From Pempheris klunzingeri (taxonomy: Eukaryota > Chordata > Actinopteri > Acropomatiformes > Pempheridae), in the NCBI RefSeq assembly GCF_042242105.1, contig NC_092022.1, forward strand, positions 8,924,001 through 8,988,000: DNA of 64,000 bases, in the 5' to 3' direction. Positions 35,913 through 48,400 of the stretch are shown piece by piece. How positions within the stretch are numbered: position 1 is the first letter of the stretch; each line of letters begins with the position of its first letter. Made by a program: the position numbers and the translations under genes. The notes below the pieces were generated by a model, which was not told the origin of the DNA, did no database searches, and was given only the letters and a program-made list of their open reading frames with translations.

Positions 35913-38900
35913 TCAGATGAGAGAGATGCGTATGGGGATGCTGGGGGACTCGGTCCTCTGAGGCGACTGGTGGCTCACTAGGTGCTCCACCACCGTGTGT
36001 TTGGACATGTGCTTCATAAGGTAGGTCTCCTACAAAGACATGAAAACACACCAAATGGTCCAAAATGAAATAACTGCCATTGAAACAAAAGCCTAAATTA
36101 GGCAAAGTCTTCTAAATCTTTATCAGCGATCACGGTTGAATTTGATGAATTATTCCTGACATTTGGCTTTTTTCTTAAATCACATACTAACTCAAATATA
36201 CCAAGACAATCTTGTAAGAATAACACATTCTAGATAATAATTCTTGTTGTGGCGTCAGTGAATTGAGCAAGATGTAACAATTGTAACTATAGACATTGAT
36301 CAACATTTGATCAAAAGCTTTTAAAAGCTGCATTCGCCAGAGTAAACACTGGCTGTGTTGGCTTTGCATTTGTGTAGTACAACAGAAGAAAAAAGCCAAA
36401 CAAAACACACATATTTGGACTGACCGACAGTACTATTGAAAGTACTCAACCAAACTCTACAGCAGCTCATTTCACAGTTATGTTGCCTTTTGTGTGTCAT
36501 TTTGAATGTGTGCCAATTAGAGAAATTAGCTTGTGTTGGACAGTAAACCTGCAAACTCTTCAGCATCAGTAGAAAATGGTTGAGAAGCACTCATTTAGAT
36601 AGACAGACAGATAGATGTACTTTATTGATCCCAGACTGGGAAATCCATCTTTAATCTATTAACACAATTATTGACCCAGTAATCAATGTAAAGGATACTG
36701 ATATTGTCTTAATAAAAACAAAAATATATGGGAAAATGAAGGGTTGCCACTGATTATTATTTTAATCATTGATGATTCTACTACATATTCTCTTGATACA
36801 TTTATTAGTTTATAAAAGTTCACTGAAATATTAAAAAAGCTTTTGTTTGTTCGACCAACCTTTCAAAACCAAAAGCTATTCAATTTATTATCTTGGAAGA
36901 AAGAAAAAAAAACAGCAAATATTTGAACAGGAGCAAGATCATGTTGATTCATTAAATATCACAAACGCAAAAATGCGACTAATGTCGGGCCAAGTGAGCC
37001 AGAGCGTCATTAAAGGCAATCATCTCTTATCTCATCAGCCATTTAAAACAGTCCGCCTGGAGGCACATTGGTAAACCTTACGCACGTCACGATAACAAAC
37101 AGGTATTCTGTGCTTTACTCACTGAGGTGTATGCCCGGCCACACATGCTACAGCAGTAGGCCTTAGCGTTTTTGATGGCGTGCGCTGACAAGTGGATCTG
37201 CAATGATGCGGAGTCTGAGTAGGCACGGTAGCAGTTAGGACATTTATACGGCTTGTCTTTATTGTGCTGCCTCTGGTGAGACTGCGAGGGAAGAAACACA
37301 GAAAAGAAAGCCGTTAACACAGACAGTTAAAGCAATGAACCTTGTTCCTGTCTTTACTACATTGTGTAGTTTGTCTAACTCACTGGAAAATAACAGTTCT
37401 TGTTGTAATATCTATTGTGGCAGAATTACGTCGTGTGGTCACATACTGACCTGGAGGTTAGACAGCTGGGTAAAAGCCTTTTCACATCCGGGGTGAGCAC
37501 ATTTATAAGGCCTATCGCCAGTGTGGATTCTGTGGCAAAAGAAACACACCAAAAAGTTTGAATTTACTCAAAACCTCAACAGATTCTGCAACTCCAACTT
37601 CTTCATATTTTAGTCACAAGCTAAATCCATCTAAGACAGGATAAAAAAGAATTTAAAATCTCAAGCAAAATGAAAGAAATAGGAAAGATTTTATCAAAAG
37701 TCCCCAAAATGATAAGCCAGAAGTATAAAGAGATGTCAGCAGATAAATTCTGTGCAAGAAAAAACACTTTCAAAGTGCTGTGGATGTTAGTAATCAGTGA
37801 CGAGTGTCAGATTCCAGTAGCCCAGGTAAAGCTCAGTAAGTTAGCAGCAGCTCCTCTTTTCCCCACACGAACAAGACTTTCCCTGGTTTGTGTTCCCAGC
37901 CGGACCGACCTGGTGTGCTGCTGCAGGTGTGACAGCTGACGGAACGAGTTCTCGCAGTAGGAGCAGTGGTAGGGTTTGATCCCCAGGTGGATGCGAAGGT
38001 GCTGGGACAGGTAGGAGGCGTTGGCGAACGTCTTGGAGCAGTGGGGACACTTGTGTGGTTTGGCCTCCGTGTGGGACTTGGAGTGAATCTGCATTTCTGA
38101 CTTGGTTAAGAAGGTGAGCGGGCACACTTTGCATCTAGTTTAAAAAAAAAAAAAAAAAAAATGCATAAACGTGATCAGATTGGGCTGTTTCAGTCAAGTT
38201 GAGTTAATGTTTGTGAAGAAATAGTGCTTAACAGATATCATACAGCATAACATCCTTAATGTTTTAAAGTACTAGACCACTGCTGTCCACGTGATCTACA
38301 CAAAGACCTCTTCAGTTATTTTCATAATAAATGAAGCAAACAACCACATCTGAACCGTTTCGAATCACATTGATGTCTGAACTGCAGTATCACTCAGCCC
38401 CAAACAAAGTCAGACTTTAATTCAAGATTAATCTGAAAGAGCTAGGAAATTGTTTAATGTCCAATTAGTTACACAAATTCCTGGAGACCTGCATTGTGCT
38501 AACTTCACAAATTAAGTCTTTTCGGGACAAGGTTTTATTGTGGAAAACAACTACAGGGAACTGATAAAGTCCAGCAGCTTGACGCAGGACCATTTAGATA
38601 AAGATGTGACTCACCGCCTCTGATTCTCCTGATCCTAACTAATATAGAATAAGAAGAAGGAGAAATGTACCATATTTTTCCATGCAGTGACAGGAGGCAA
38701 AGATCAACTGACTGGTCCCTGAGTGAAGCATTCATCCACTCAGGTGAAAGATCGATGTCTCAGTGAGTAGCAGCAAATCTCAGCCTACTTAAAACCAAAC
38801 TTGTCTCAAGCAAATGCCTATTGATCTTTTGCATACCACAATTAAATCTGTGAGGACCAAGACCAGCACTGAGAGGAAATATCCTTCCCCCTGCGGTGCA

Positions 38901-41117
38901 GTGAAAACATGAAAACAATAGCAGCAGCAGCAGCTTCCTGTGTCCAACCTGTAGGTTTTGCCCTCTTTGGGTGCGACAGTGACACAGCCTTGGTCGGCTA
39001 GGATGGGGTAGGGCACCACCAGCAGAGGACCAGACGGGTTTTCGGCTTTGATCTTCTTCCGTCCCCGGGGTGCCTTGGGTGGGGGGCCCAACAGTCCAGC
39101 CAGGCCTCCAACTTTCATGTGGTCCATGCCAGGACCGCTAGCCAGCCCAGAGATGATGTTCACAGAGGGGGCACCGCCTAGGCGGTTGTGGCTGCTGGAG
39201 GTTGGAGTCGTGGGGGTCAGGGCCTCTGATGTGCTGTGGCTGTCGGGTCGGGATGAAGGAGTCAGACCTGTGGAGGTGAAAACCAGAGATGTTTAACACA
39301 CACACTCACACACACACCTACTACAACACTACACATGACTTAAGAGGCTCCTAATCATCATCATCATCATCATCATCTATAAAGTGCAGATTTACATTTT
39401 AGGTACACAGATGCAAGTGACGGTAAATTCTGAATGCATGCCAAACAGTTTAAAATAACAATCAGATATCAGACTCCTGACACTTGTGTGAGTTGTGGAA
39501 TCCATCATGGTGATGGTGAACATCAAGTCTATTAATGTGTGCCAGAGGTTCATGTGATATACAACTGAAGTGAGTTTCAAAAGCCTCCTCACTGATTTCT
39601 ACGTTGTACACAAATGAATGAAAACCACTGACTGAACAGCAGCAAATTCCTGTAACACAGCAGCACAGTTCACATAATGGTTTGCCACAGTGCACAGAGT
39701 ACAAACTTGCAGAACCTCTAATATGGCTGTTTAACAGCTCAACAAAGCCCAGAGTCTCCCCAGCATGTGAATCACTTTGGCTTAAACCATTATATTGGTT
39801 TAATGTTTCGCTGGTTCACCACAAGTCAGGTTTCATGGTTTATGTTTGCACCAACATCCGTCTGAAGTTATTTATACTAACATTCACAAATCCATGTCTG
39901 TGTACACTTGTTAAAATTAACAACTGTGGCTCTTGGTGCTGCTCGGCCTGTACAAGAAAGTCTCATAAAAATATGTGTCTCAAGAACTGCTTACTAAAAA
40001 TGTCTTATTTGATGTTTGCACATCTATCCTTTATGTAATGATACACTAAGTATCTCAGCAGTTTCCCATGTTGCCAGCCTGAGTGCAATCTACCGAGACA
40101 TTTAAACCATATGACAGATCACACTGCTGTCGAGTTAAACCGCACCACAGGCTGATTTTGGTTCCCCGCGTTCACAGACCACAGGGACAAACTAACTGCA
40201 GTACCTGAGCGATGGTTGATCCGGCCAGGCTGCTCGCCGAGTTGTCTCATGTGCCAGTCTTCCCACAGTCCTTTGGCCTTCACCGCTGACTTGTCGTCCA
40301 TGTTTCCATCTGGAAGTTGCCAGGTGATGGCATTTAAATCAGTGAGCGGTAAATCATGTGTTGCTATACGGTAGGCAGACCGTACACTATGTTGTGCTTG
40401 TTTCTAAGAATACCGCACAAAGCGACGGTAACAATTGTAGCCAGCAAAGACCGTCACAACCTTTTTGTCTCTATTGCTACATAGAAATTGTACCAAAACA
40501 CATACTATTCTTCTTTGGTATCTATAACTGCTGTACCTGGCACAGAGCTGGAGGCAGGGCGAGCGTGCAGAGCGATGTCAGGCTGTCCAGAGCCCTGCGG
40601 GTGGTGGGCCTGCACCTGCTGAGGCTGGAGCTTTGGCAACGACATGATGTGCTGAGCGCTACCATCCGGGGACGAAGTGGGCACCAGCAAGGGCTGCTGG
40701 GAAGGAGTGGAGGTAGGCGGCAGATGCAGGGGTCGGATCTTCTCAGCCATCAGCTGCTCCTTGATCTTGTTAATGAGCACCAGGTTATCCAGCTGAAAGG
40801 GTTAACGGGTCATGCTCAACAGAAAACATTCGCCGTGTGTGAATGTCATTCACGCCCCCAAATACATTTCCCAGGGCAGAAAGCACACAGTACAAGTTCA
40901 ATTTTTCTTTTTTTAATCTACGAGAACAAACTGTGACAGAGTTTGTTCCACTGGCAGACTGGTGCTGAATGGCTGAAAAGACATTCACACATGGAAACAA
41001 ATGGAAATTAAAGGTGGACATGTCGCAGTGATTACATGTTACAGATGAACTTACCTGGCCTGGCATGGATGGAGGTGGCGGCCAGAAATACGGGTTGTTA
41101 AATCGAGGCTCCGCCAT
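35913..41117 (-). CDS. znf362: Zinc finger protein 362 (C2H2, Krüppel-like)
   Basis: Coding exons in transcript order: 41117-41055 (exon from 41118), 40792-40537, 40309-40205, 39267-38949, 38134-37910, 37529-37451, 37281-37123, 36029-35913 (stop TGA 35915-35913). They join to 440 aa; human ZNF362 is about 420. The N-terminus MAEPRFNNPYFWPPPPSMP and the following INKIKEQLMAEKIRP match ZNF362. A basic motif PRGRKKIKAENPSGP precedes six C2H2 fingers (about residues 248-418), starting CKVCPLTFLTKSEMQIHSKSH. The C-terminus ends SIPIRISLI as in human; it lacks the Gln/Ala-rich tail of the paralogue ZNF384. The protein is expected to be a nuclear DNA-binding regulator. Exon 40309-40205 (105 nt, phase 1-1) can be skipped without a frame change. 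The acceptor AG|G before ATG would allow an extra upstream coding exon, as in the human long N-terminus. Confidence 0.93.
36596..36645 (-). mobile_element. LINE 3' tail (L2-type) fragment
   Basis: GTACTTTATTGATCCCAGAC preceded by GATA/GACA tandem units. The reverse complement reads GGGATCAATAAAGTAC followed by TCTA/TCTG repeats, the signature tail of teleost L2-type LINEs or SINEs mobilised by them. Only the tail is recognisable. It lies in znf362 intron 7 (36030-37122). Confidence 0.7.
39358..39377. repeat. (ATC)n microsatellite
   Basis: A short trinucleotide run in the znf362 intron between 39268 and 40204; a CA-rich tract lies just before it at 39296-39318. Confidence 0.85.
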
Positions 41118-43330
41118 CCTGAAATGAAGAACGTTTATTTCAGTCACAAACAAAAGTCAAGTTCAACTCAATGAGCTGATATCTTACTGCAACTTTTTTT
41201 GTTTTTCAAACTGAGGATGAAAGTGACGAAACCCTAACCGCTAGCAACTCACAGGTTTCATGTTTAGTAGAAAAGGTGAGCATTTTCCTCTGGCTCCACT
41301 TTACTGTATACATTTCATTAGTTTCCATCACAAAAACGTTTGCAAAACAAAGGAAATATTTTGAATGATGAATATTTCATCTAGGCTTGCATATATTTCT
41401 AAGCTTAATCACATCTTTTTTTAAATATTGAGAACAGCTTCTGGTGCTTAAACTGCTCCACTTATCCACCGAGGACACATTTTGTTAAGAATCTCATCCT
41501 ACAGGGTGCTGGCAGATAAGAGTAAGTTTCACGAGGCCTTTTCCAGACAAAAAATAAATACTTTTAAGATGGTTTTTGGCAAGTTTCACTTCATAGGTGA
41601 TACAATCAGGGGTAACTGCAGGATTTTCACAGGCAGCTCCACAGATGTCACCAATACTCTTGAATATATTTTAAATCATTATGTATTTGTTCCAATTTCC
41701 AGTTTCCTCCAGGAAAAATATTAAGGTTATTTTGCATTTTTCATGACAGTCAGTAAAAAGGAAGTTAGATTAATCTAGAGAAGACCACGTGCGTGAATAT
41801 GCGTGTTACAAACAGGGTTTGGGTTCTAAAAGCTTTTAAAACTTAAGTAAAACAAATAATTTTGACCAAAAAAACAACAAAGACTTTATAAATACAAACT
41901 GAAGATAGTTTAACATCTCTTAGGCTGGAATATGAAACATTACTTACTTACATTACTTACTACATTTTTCTAGCTTTTATCTTCACCTCATGGTCTTCCT
42001 CAGCAGAAGGTGTTGTCATGAGTAAACTGCATCCACTGAGGAAGACTTTGAGATGCAGCTAAAAGCTGGAAAAATATAGTAAGTGGACCTTGAGTTTAAA
42101 AATCTTAGTAAAAAAAAATATATATTATTTTTTTTTTAAAGTATTATTATTATTTAAGGACCTGCCTTAACCTTGAAGATAACCCAAATAAATGAATTAA
42201 AAACGATAATAAAGTGAATAAATCTGTCCTTGGATAAAGATGTCAGGGCTCATTTTAACAACTTGCCACATGACATTAACGCCAATAACTCGCGGTGTCA
42301 CCATCTAAATGTCACCTGGATCAGTAATCAGCCACCTATAAAAGCACAGAGCCGCTCAGCTCGGATATTCAGCTCCTCTGTCCCTTTTGTCTGAGAGGGA
42401 ATTCCTCAAAATAAGTGGACGTCGCTTTAAATTTCCAGACAAACGCAATGACAAAAAAAAAAAACTTTGCATTCTTTGACTTTTCGGACATGTCGGCTGT
42501 CTGGGAGCATCTCCGGACTCAAACTGACGGAGGCTTTCACGGATCGACCCTCCCGGTGCGACTCAGACATTCTCAGACAGTTTTCTTTAAACATTTCCAG
42601 ACAAAAGAGAAACAAAAATGGCAGCCTTATTTTTATAAGGCGGGACGCCATATTCTGCAGACCCCAAAAAATTTAGGAGCGTGAACATGTTGTCGTGAGG
42701 ATGGTTGTTGGGGAAAAGAGGCGGCCGACGCGGACACAAAGGTGTGTTTATCATGTCAAAGGCATGAATGATTGTTTACGGCGAAATGCAGGTTTGAATA
42801 GCCCGGCCTCCCCACCTCTTAAAAAAACTGACACTTCCTACAACAACCATGCCCTGCTAAAACAGCACGGAAACGGACAAGATGCGGGCTCGACCCAAAC
42901 ACCGCGCCGACAGAAAGCCCCGCACCGACGCGTTAAGGTCACAATGTAACAATGCGCTGTCTGCCTGAAAGACGCCGTGCCATCTTAACCAAATTCCACT
43001 TTTAGGGCTGCTTTTTTTCCCCCCACATTCTGCAACTTTTGGACGAATCAAAGGACAGCAATTGCATTTTGTGCACAGTGCACGCATTTTAGGAGGCTAC
43101 CGCTTCATCGGAGAAATGCACAGCAGTGCGGAGACGCGAAAAGACATGCACAAATACCTTGTGTCCTGATTGCAGATATTGTCTTGCGAGTACAGCTATA
43201 ATATAAAAGGTTGATGTTCTTTCTGCCTGCCTCCAGTCGGACCACCGCTTCCGGGTCGCTTTGTTCACTTCTGGGTGCTGCTGCAGGCTCAGTACAGTAC
43301 ACACACACTCACTCACACACACACACACTC
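41118..43330 (-). other. znf362 upstream region: first intron, CpG-rich 5' region
   Basis: The acceptor at 41119-41121 shows that at least one more 5' exon exists upstream. A CpG-rich block at about 42690-43270 is the likely promoter and 5'UTR exon; a candidate donor (AAG|GTATTTG) lies at about 43156. The exact exon is not fixed. A foldback palindrome lies at 41955-42084. Confidence 0.45.
41955..42084. repeat. 130-bp imperfect palindrome (foldback element)
   Basis: The left arm starts ACTTACTACATTTTTCTAGC; the reverse complement of the right arm starts ACTTACTATATTTTTCCAGC. Both arms continue through a shared GTCTTCCTCAG block to CATG at the centre (about 42017-42020). It looks like a foldback MITE of a kind common in teleosts; the family was not assigned. 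Confidence 0.75.
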
Positions 43331-43345
43331 ACACTCACACTCGCA
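43280..43345. repeat. (CA)n / CACACT microsatellite
   Basis: Alternating CACACA and CACTCA units beside the CpG-rich znf362 promoter. Confidence 0.85.
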
Positions 43346-43479
43346 TAGAGGGAAATATTGTGCTAATGTAGCTTTGGATTTTATACACGATGACCTACTT
43401 TATTCGCTTTTAATGGACCGCGCATGTATGATGAATCTAATAAGGTTGTTTCAGCGCGTTCATGTTGGATTTCAGCCTA

Positions 43480-43620
43480 CAGATCCGCAGGGTTGGAGGC
43501 AGCACTCAAATCCTGAAATAGCAGCGCTACAATGTGAAAATACTCCACTACAAAGAAAAGTACTGCGTTTCAAACGTGCACATAAGTCAAACAGTGAGTC
43601 AAATATCAAAAGAAACTGGG
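43480..43620 (-). repeat. ACTTAAGTA-class repeat fragment, inverted orientation
   Basis: AATGTGAAAATACTCCACTA followed by CAAAGAAAAGTACTGCGTTT matches, in reverse orientation, the terminal part of the teleost repeat also present at 13440 and 49314 (normally AATACTCCATTACAAGTAAA, then AGTCCTGCATTCAAA). It is diverged and truncated. Confidence 0.45.
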
Positions 43621-45479
43621 TTAAATGAGAAAGAAATGCCCTCTTCCAGTACTGAATTAGTAAATGTGTTTTGATCTGCAGCAATGCACCATATTATATG
43701 GACCCATCTACATCATCATGTTTTATATGTGTTATCTTATACTGCAAAAAAGCCAAAATAAGTCCAGTCAGACAAGTGAAGGTAAAACTAATATTCCTAA
43801 AAGTGGAGGAAAAGAGGAGAATCAAATGAGCCATAAACAATATGAAAAACTTCCCCCAGTCAATGTTGATTTGACGATCTGCAGGTCTTTTCCTTGAATT
43901 ATCCTGCTAAAAGTCTCATTTAGATAAAAGTCTGCTTTTGTGAAGAGAGAATCTTGCCCAGAATGCGGCATACAAACATTATTACAACAATAAATACAAT
44001 ACAGACATCTAAACACGCCGACACAACTGTAACATGCTCCACATGACCATATACTGATGTAACATGCAGAAACTACATCTAAAATAAAGTAAAAACAATC
44101 TACGTTTTAACGTTAAGATGAAAACTAGTTGGAACGTGAGCGTTCTTCAATAACTGAATAACATATGTCATCATTAGTTATTGTGCCAACACGTTGTTGA
44201 GATAAACAATCTCAGATGTTGTTTCAGCAGCGTTTCATTGACCATATTTCCGTGTAAAGCAGAAGGGTTTTATTATGTAGACTTGCTTCATGTTGAAATG
44301 TAGTCACTAAAACAGTGCTGAAATGATAATTACATGCAGCTTAGATCTCCGACCAGATTGAACTCAGTTTTCACCAACTTTTACGCCCCGGTGCCTTTTG
44401 ACCTCAAAATAACCAAATTAATTCTGGTAATCGTTCAAGTAGTGTACGTGCACTTCCTCTGCTGTTTGTCAGCATTTCACATGTTGTCAGTGCCCTGTAC
44501 CATATCAGTAGCATCTTGAGTTAATACATGTGAATCTAGATAGTAACGTTACTGAGTTACTCTACGGTTTTTTCACGTAACAAAATGAGACTTAAATCCA
44601 GTTTATCAAGTATCATGTTGATTGAAAGTGATTTAAGTCAACTTACAGATTTAATTTAAATCAGTCACATCTTCTTACCTGTTTTAAGATTTTACATATG
44701 AATAATAGACTAGATGGCTGACATATAATTAGCTATGATTGATTACTTATAATATAACTTGATGTGTATATTGCTTATATACAAGTCATGCAGTGAACAC
44801 ACACACGGAGTGCTTACTGGGCTTTTACGGCAGAAAACTTCAGCTAGTTTTAATGTGTGTGTGTTCACATTTTCACAGTCAAGTAATTCAGTATTTTTTT
44901 TTTTTAAGAACTAATATTCTTCCCGCCTGATTAGTGCTTGAGTGAGTTCTGGTACCTGCCTACAATCTCAGCCTTGTTTATGAAGAGAAGACACTAATGT
45001 ACTTAATATACCCTGTGTGCCTGCCGTCCCCTTTAACACACCATCACCACCACCTACGTCCAACCCCTGTATCCGGCTCATGAATAAGTCCCATGTATGT
45101 CACCAGTGTCTAAACCACACATTATCACAGAAGTACTAAGGAATTATTGGAAATAATCAGGCGCTGTGACACTGTTAACGTGGGGGGGTGGGGGGGGAGG
45201 TGGGTGCGTGATCTCACTATGTTTCCTGTTTCTTGCACTACCTCTGTGAAGACTCCAAAGAAGTGACAACTGTGACCTACAAACACATACACACACACTG
45301 GCTTCCTTTTAATGCTGTATTTGACTCAGCCTTAAAGGAAATCTACAGAGTGCCTCATCCTGTTGGTGAATTCAGCCCTCGTCTGTACTGCGATAATCAA
45401 CCGGTGTTTTTCCAATGAGTGAGACTAACACTGACCTAAAGTTGGCTCGTTTAACTTTCTTACGGTCTGCTCTCCAACC
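43620..45479. other. Divergent intergenic region znf362 (-) / tnfrsf25 (+)
   Basis: About 1.9 kb of mostly AT-rich sequence. A G-rich block lies at 45182-45206. No exon or RNA gene was recognised. Confidence 0.5.
45182..45206 (+). promoter_or_regulatory. G-rich tract, potential G-quadruplex, upstream of tnfrsf25
   Basis: Runs of seven, eight, two and three G separated by single bases, about 275-300 bp before the tnfrsf25 ATG. The long runs can supply four G3 tracts. Confidence 0.5.
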
Positions 45480-48400
45480 ATGGAGTTTCTCTTGGTGAGT
45501 AATCCAGTTTAGATGTTTTAGCTGGTTCATCTGTATGGCAGTTTCTTTGAGTGGTTTAGATAATCATCAACATTTTGTCACATGATTTGTTGCTACAGTA
45601 TTGCTGTTACCATTAAAGGAACTACAACTCACTTTTCTCTGCTGTGTTTTAGAATGGGGAAATAAACGAACCTTAAATCTTATTTGCTAGATAAGGTCTG
45701 TTAAAGTGATTGTATTCATTTTAAATGCTCATCAGTTTAAAGAACTTGTCATTTGTATGTTCTTCTGTAACTGTGAAACACATTAGTTGATCTAGCAGCG
45801 GCTATGTTGTGTCCTGTGAGTGAGATATTTGTTGTGTGTGTGCAATCTCACTGTTGGGGGTTCAGCTTTTTACATTAAAGGTCAGAGACATTTAAGACTC
45901 AACATGTTCATAAGTTGTTGCTGTTGTTGTTATAGTGTTGATGACAAGAGACATTAGGCTATCGTTGGATTATTAGGACGGTCTTGATCAATATGGATCT
46001 CTCTCATGATCTTGCAGCTCTGGTACAAACAACAAAGTCTACACATTTCATTACCCTTAGAAATTTGCTCGGACTGCCTCTCATGATTATTTATGTCATT
46101 TTTGAATCTACTGATTATTTTCTCAGTTAATCGTTTGGTTTCTAGAGTGTCAATTAATAGTAAAAATGCCAATCACAAGTTCCCGCTGTCCATCTATTAG
46201 TTGACATCAAATGTCAAAAATCAATCAAAAAAGACTCCGAAAAACTACTGTGGGTTCAGGTGAAGACATTGTCCCTGTGGGTCCAATCTGGTACTGGGTA
46301 CACTGACTTCTTCCCCTCTGCCCTCCTCTGCTCGTTCCCTGCTTCGCCCTGACAAATGTACATGTGCCCTTGCAACGACTTGCTGAGCCTTGAGCCATGT
46401 TTCCAGTACAGAGGCCTACAAGTGACAGGCCAGGATCCTCTGCTCTGCTCGCACAAGACCTCAGATTGTCACACCTCGTCTATTGTTTCAGGTTTTCCCA
46501 CTGATGCTTGCCTTTTCCACTGGACAGAGCTACAGTGGCGTGACAGAACAAGCCAGCGATTCATGCTATGCACTGTGCCCAGCCGGTAAGTTACCCGAAT
46601 GCCTCATTGGCCTCATGTTGTACAGTTATATTTGAAAGTTTCACCTGTGAACTCACTCTCCTTGTCTCCACTGTTTCCCAGGATATTATAGAGTTGGTCT
46701 CTGTAATGATGCCGTAAAAAAGTACAGCTGTAAAAGATGTGATGGCCCCACCTACACAGATAGAGAAAACTCTGCACTGCGATGTGAGAGGTGTGGTTCA
46801 TGTAATCGTAAGTATCGTTTTTCAAATACTATTTATTGGGCTGTGTTAGAGAAACATTCATCTCTCTTTATGATGAGATTTATTATCACTGTCATGTGGT
46901 TCTGATGAATTGTAGAGAATTAAATAAAAAGGTGTGGAGGTGAGGACACTACGTAAGATGTTCTTTTTTTGGATGATCTATGGAACGCTGATGAAATAAA
47001 TCTGCCTGAAATGTGACATCTTCCAAATGTTGTATGTCGCTATTCAGAGTCAGTTCCTTAACGGCAGCATGAGGAGTCATACACTGTAAGTGGCATGTTA
47101 AGTGGGATCTTGTCTTAAACGTTAGTTCTCTCTCGGATCAGATTTAACGTACTTTGTGAAAAATTAGCTGTTGTCCTGACTGAAACAACGTGAAAACTGA
47201 TGGAAATAATCCTGGAATCATCAAAATCTCCTGATTTTATTCTACAGCATGACAGGCCTGTGTGTTAATGCTGTGGACTGAGACGGAAACACTGTGTTTT
47301 GATTGACAGATAATCAGAGGAAAATAAGGCCCTGCCTCTTTAATCAGAGTGTGCTGTGTGACTGTGAAGAGGGTTTCTACAACAGCTCCACTGACCCCGA
47401 CAATGTAAATTGCCTGGAATGCCCCAGTAACTTCTGTCAAGGTACATGACGTCAAAAGGGATTCAGCCTCGATTGGCGTTCACAGCTGCCACATTGACTA
47501 ATTCTCTGGTTTAATCAATATAATACAAACCTTGTAAGAGGAAGTTACATCATTTTTTGCATTCTCACAATTGGCCTTGTATGTTTTTTCAGGGCCTGAC
47601 GATAATGAGGATTACATAAGGAAGTGCAAGCCCTGCCAAAGGTGGGATGTTTTACAATATGACAAATGAAAACCCCAATGGTCAGATTTTTTTTTTTTTT
47701 GTGGCAGATTGGAAAAGGATTGGGGGCACAGACCAGCAACCTAAACTGAAGGCAGAATAAATAATCTGCAAACTGTATTCATAGCTCCCAGTAAATCTGG
47801 GATTTTTTGGCACTATCTGTATGTTTCTTAATTTCTGTGTTTTTCCCTTTTCTGTGTAGTACCTCATATGGGCTACTAATTGCTTCCTTTTTGGTAATTT
47901 AATGAGAATGTCAATTTTCTGATGTAGTATTAGATTCAATATGTGTCTGTTGAAGAGGCTTTTCTTTCATCGGAGTGGCTTAGTGTACACTTAGTGTTTA
48001 ATTACCCAGAATGCACCTGAGGACTGAGCGTCTGTGTGTATGCTGGGTATCACCTTCGCTCTGATGTTAACTGACCAGGCCTGACAAAACCCTCAGTGAG
48101 ATTGAAACTAAAGCTGAAACATTATTATCTATTAGATGGACTGACAGAAAATTATCTGCAACAATTTTAGTTTAATCAAGCAAAAATGACAATTATTCAT
48201 TGACTCCAGCTCTTCCAATGCTATGATTAGCTTGTGTTTGTATTATTTTAATTTAAGGTCTTTGGTTTTCTTTTTTTTTTTTTTTACTGTTGGGAGGAAC
48301 AAAGCAAGATACTTGAAGACATTTTCATATAAACAAGAGCAAAAAAAAACGCAGGTGTTTTAACCGCGTTTCTTGATCTAAAATGTATTTCTGTGGTCAA

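Noticed and set aside
47237-47939. Antisense open frames across tnfrsf25 exons 4-5
   Set aside because: The sense strand has phased exons with Cys-rich receptor sequence; the antisense readings have no family resemblance.
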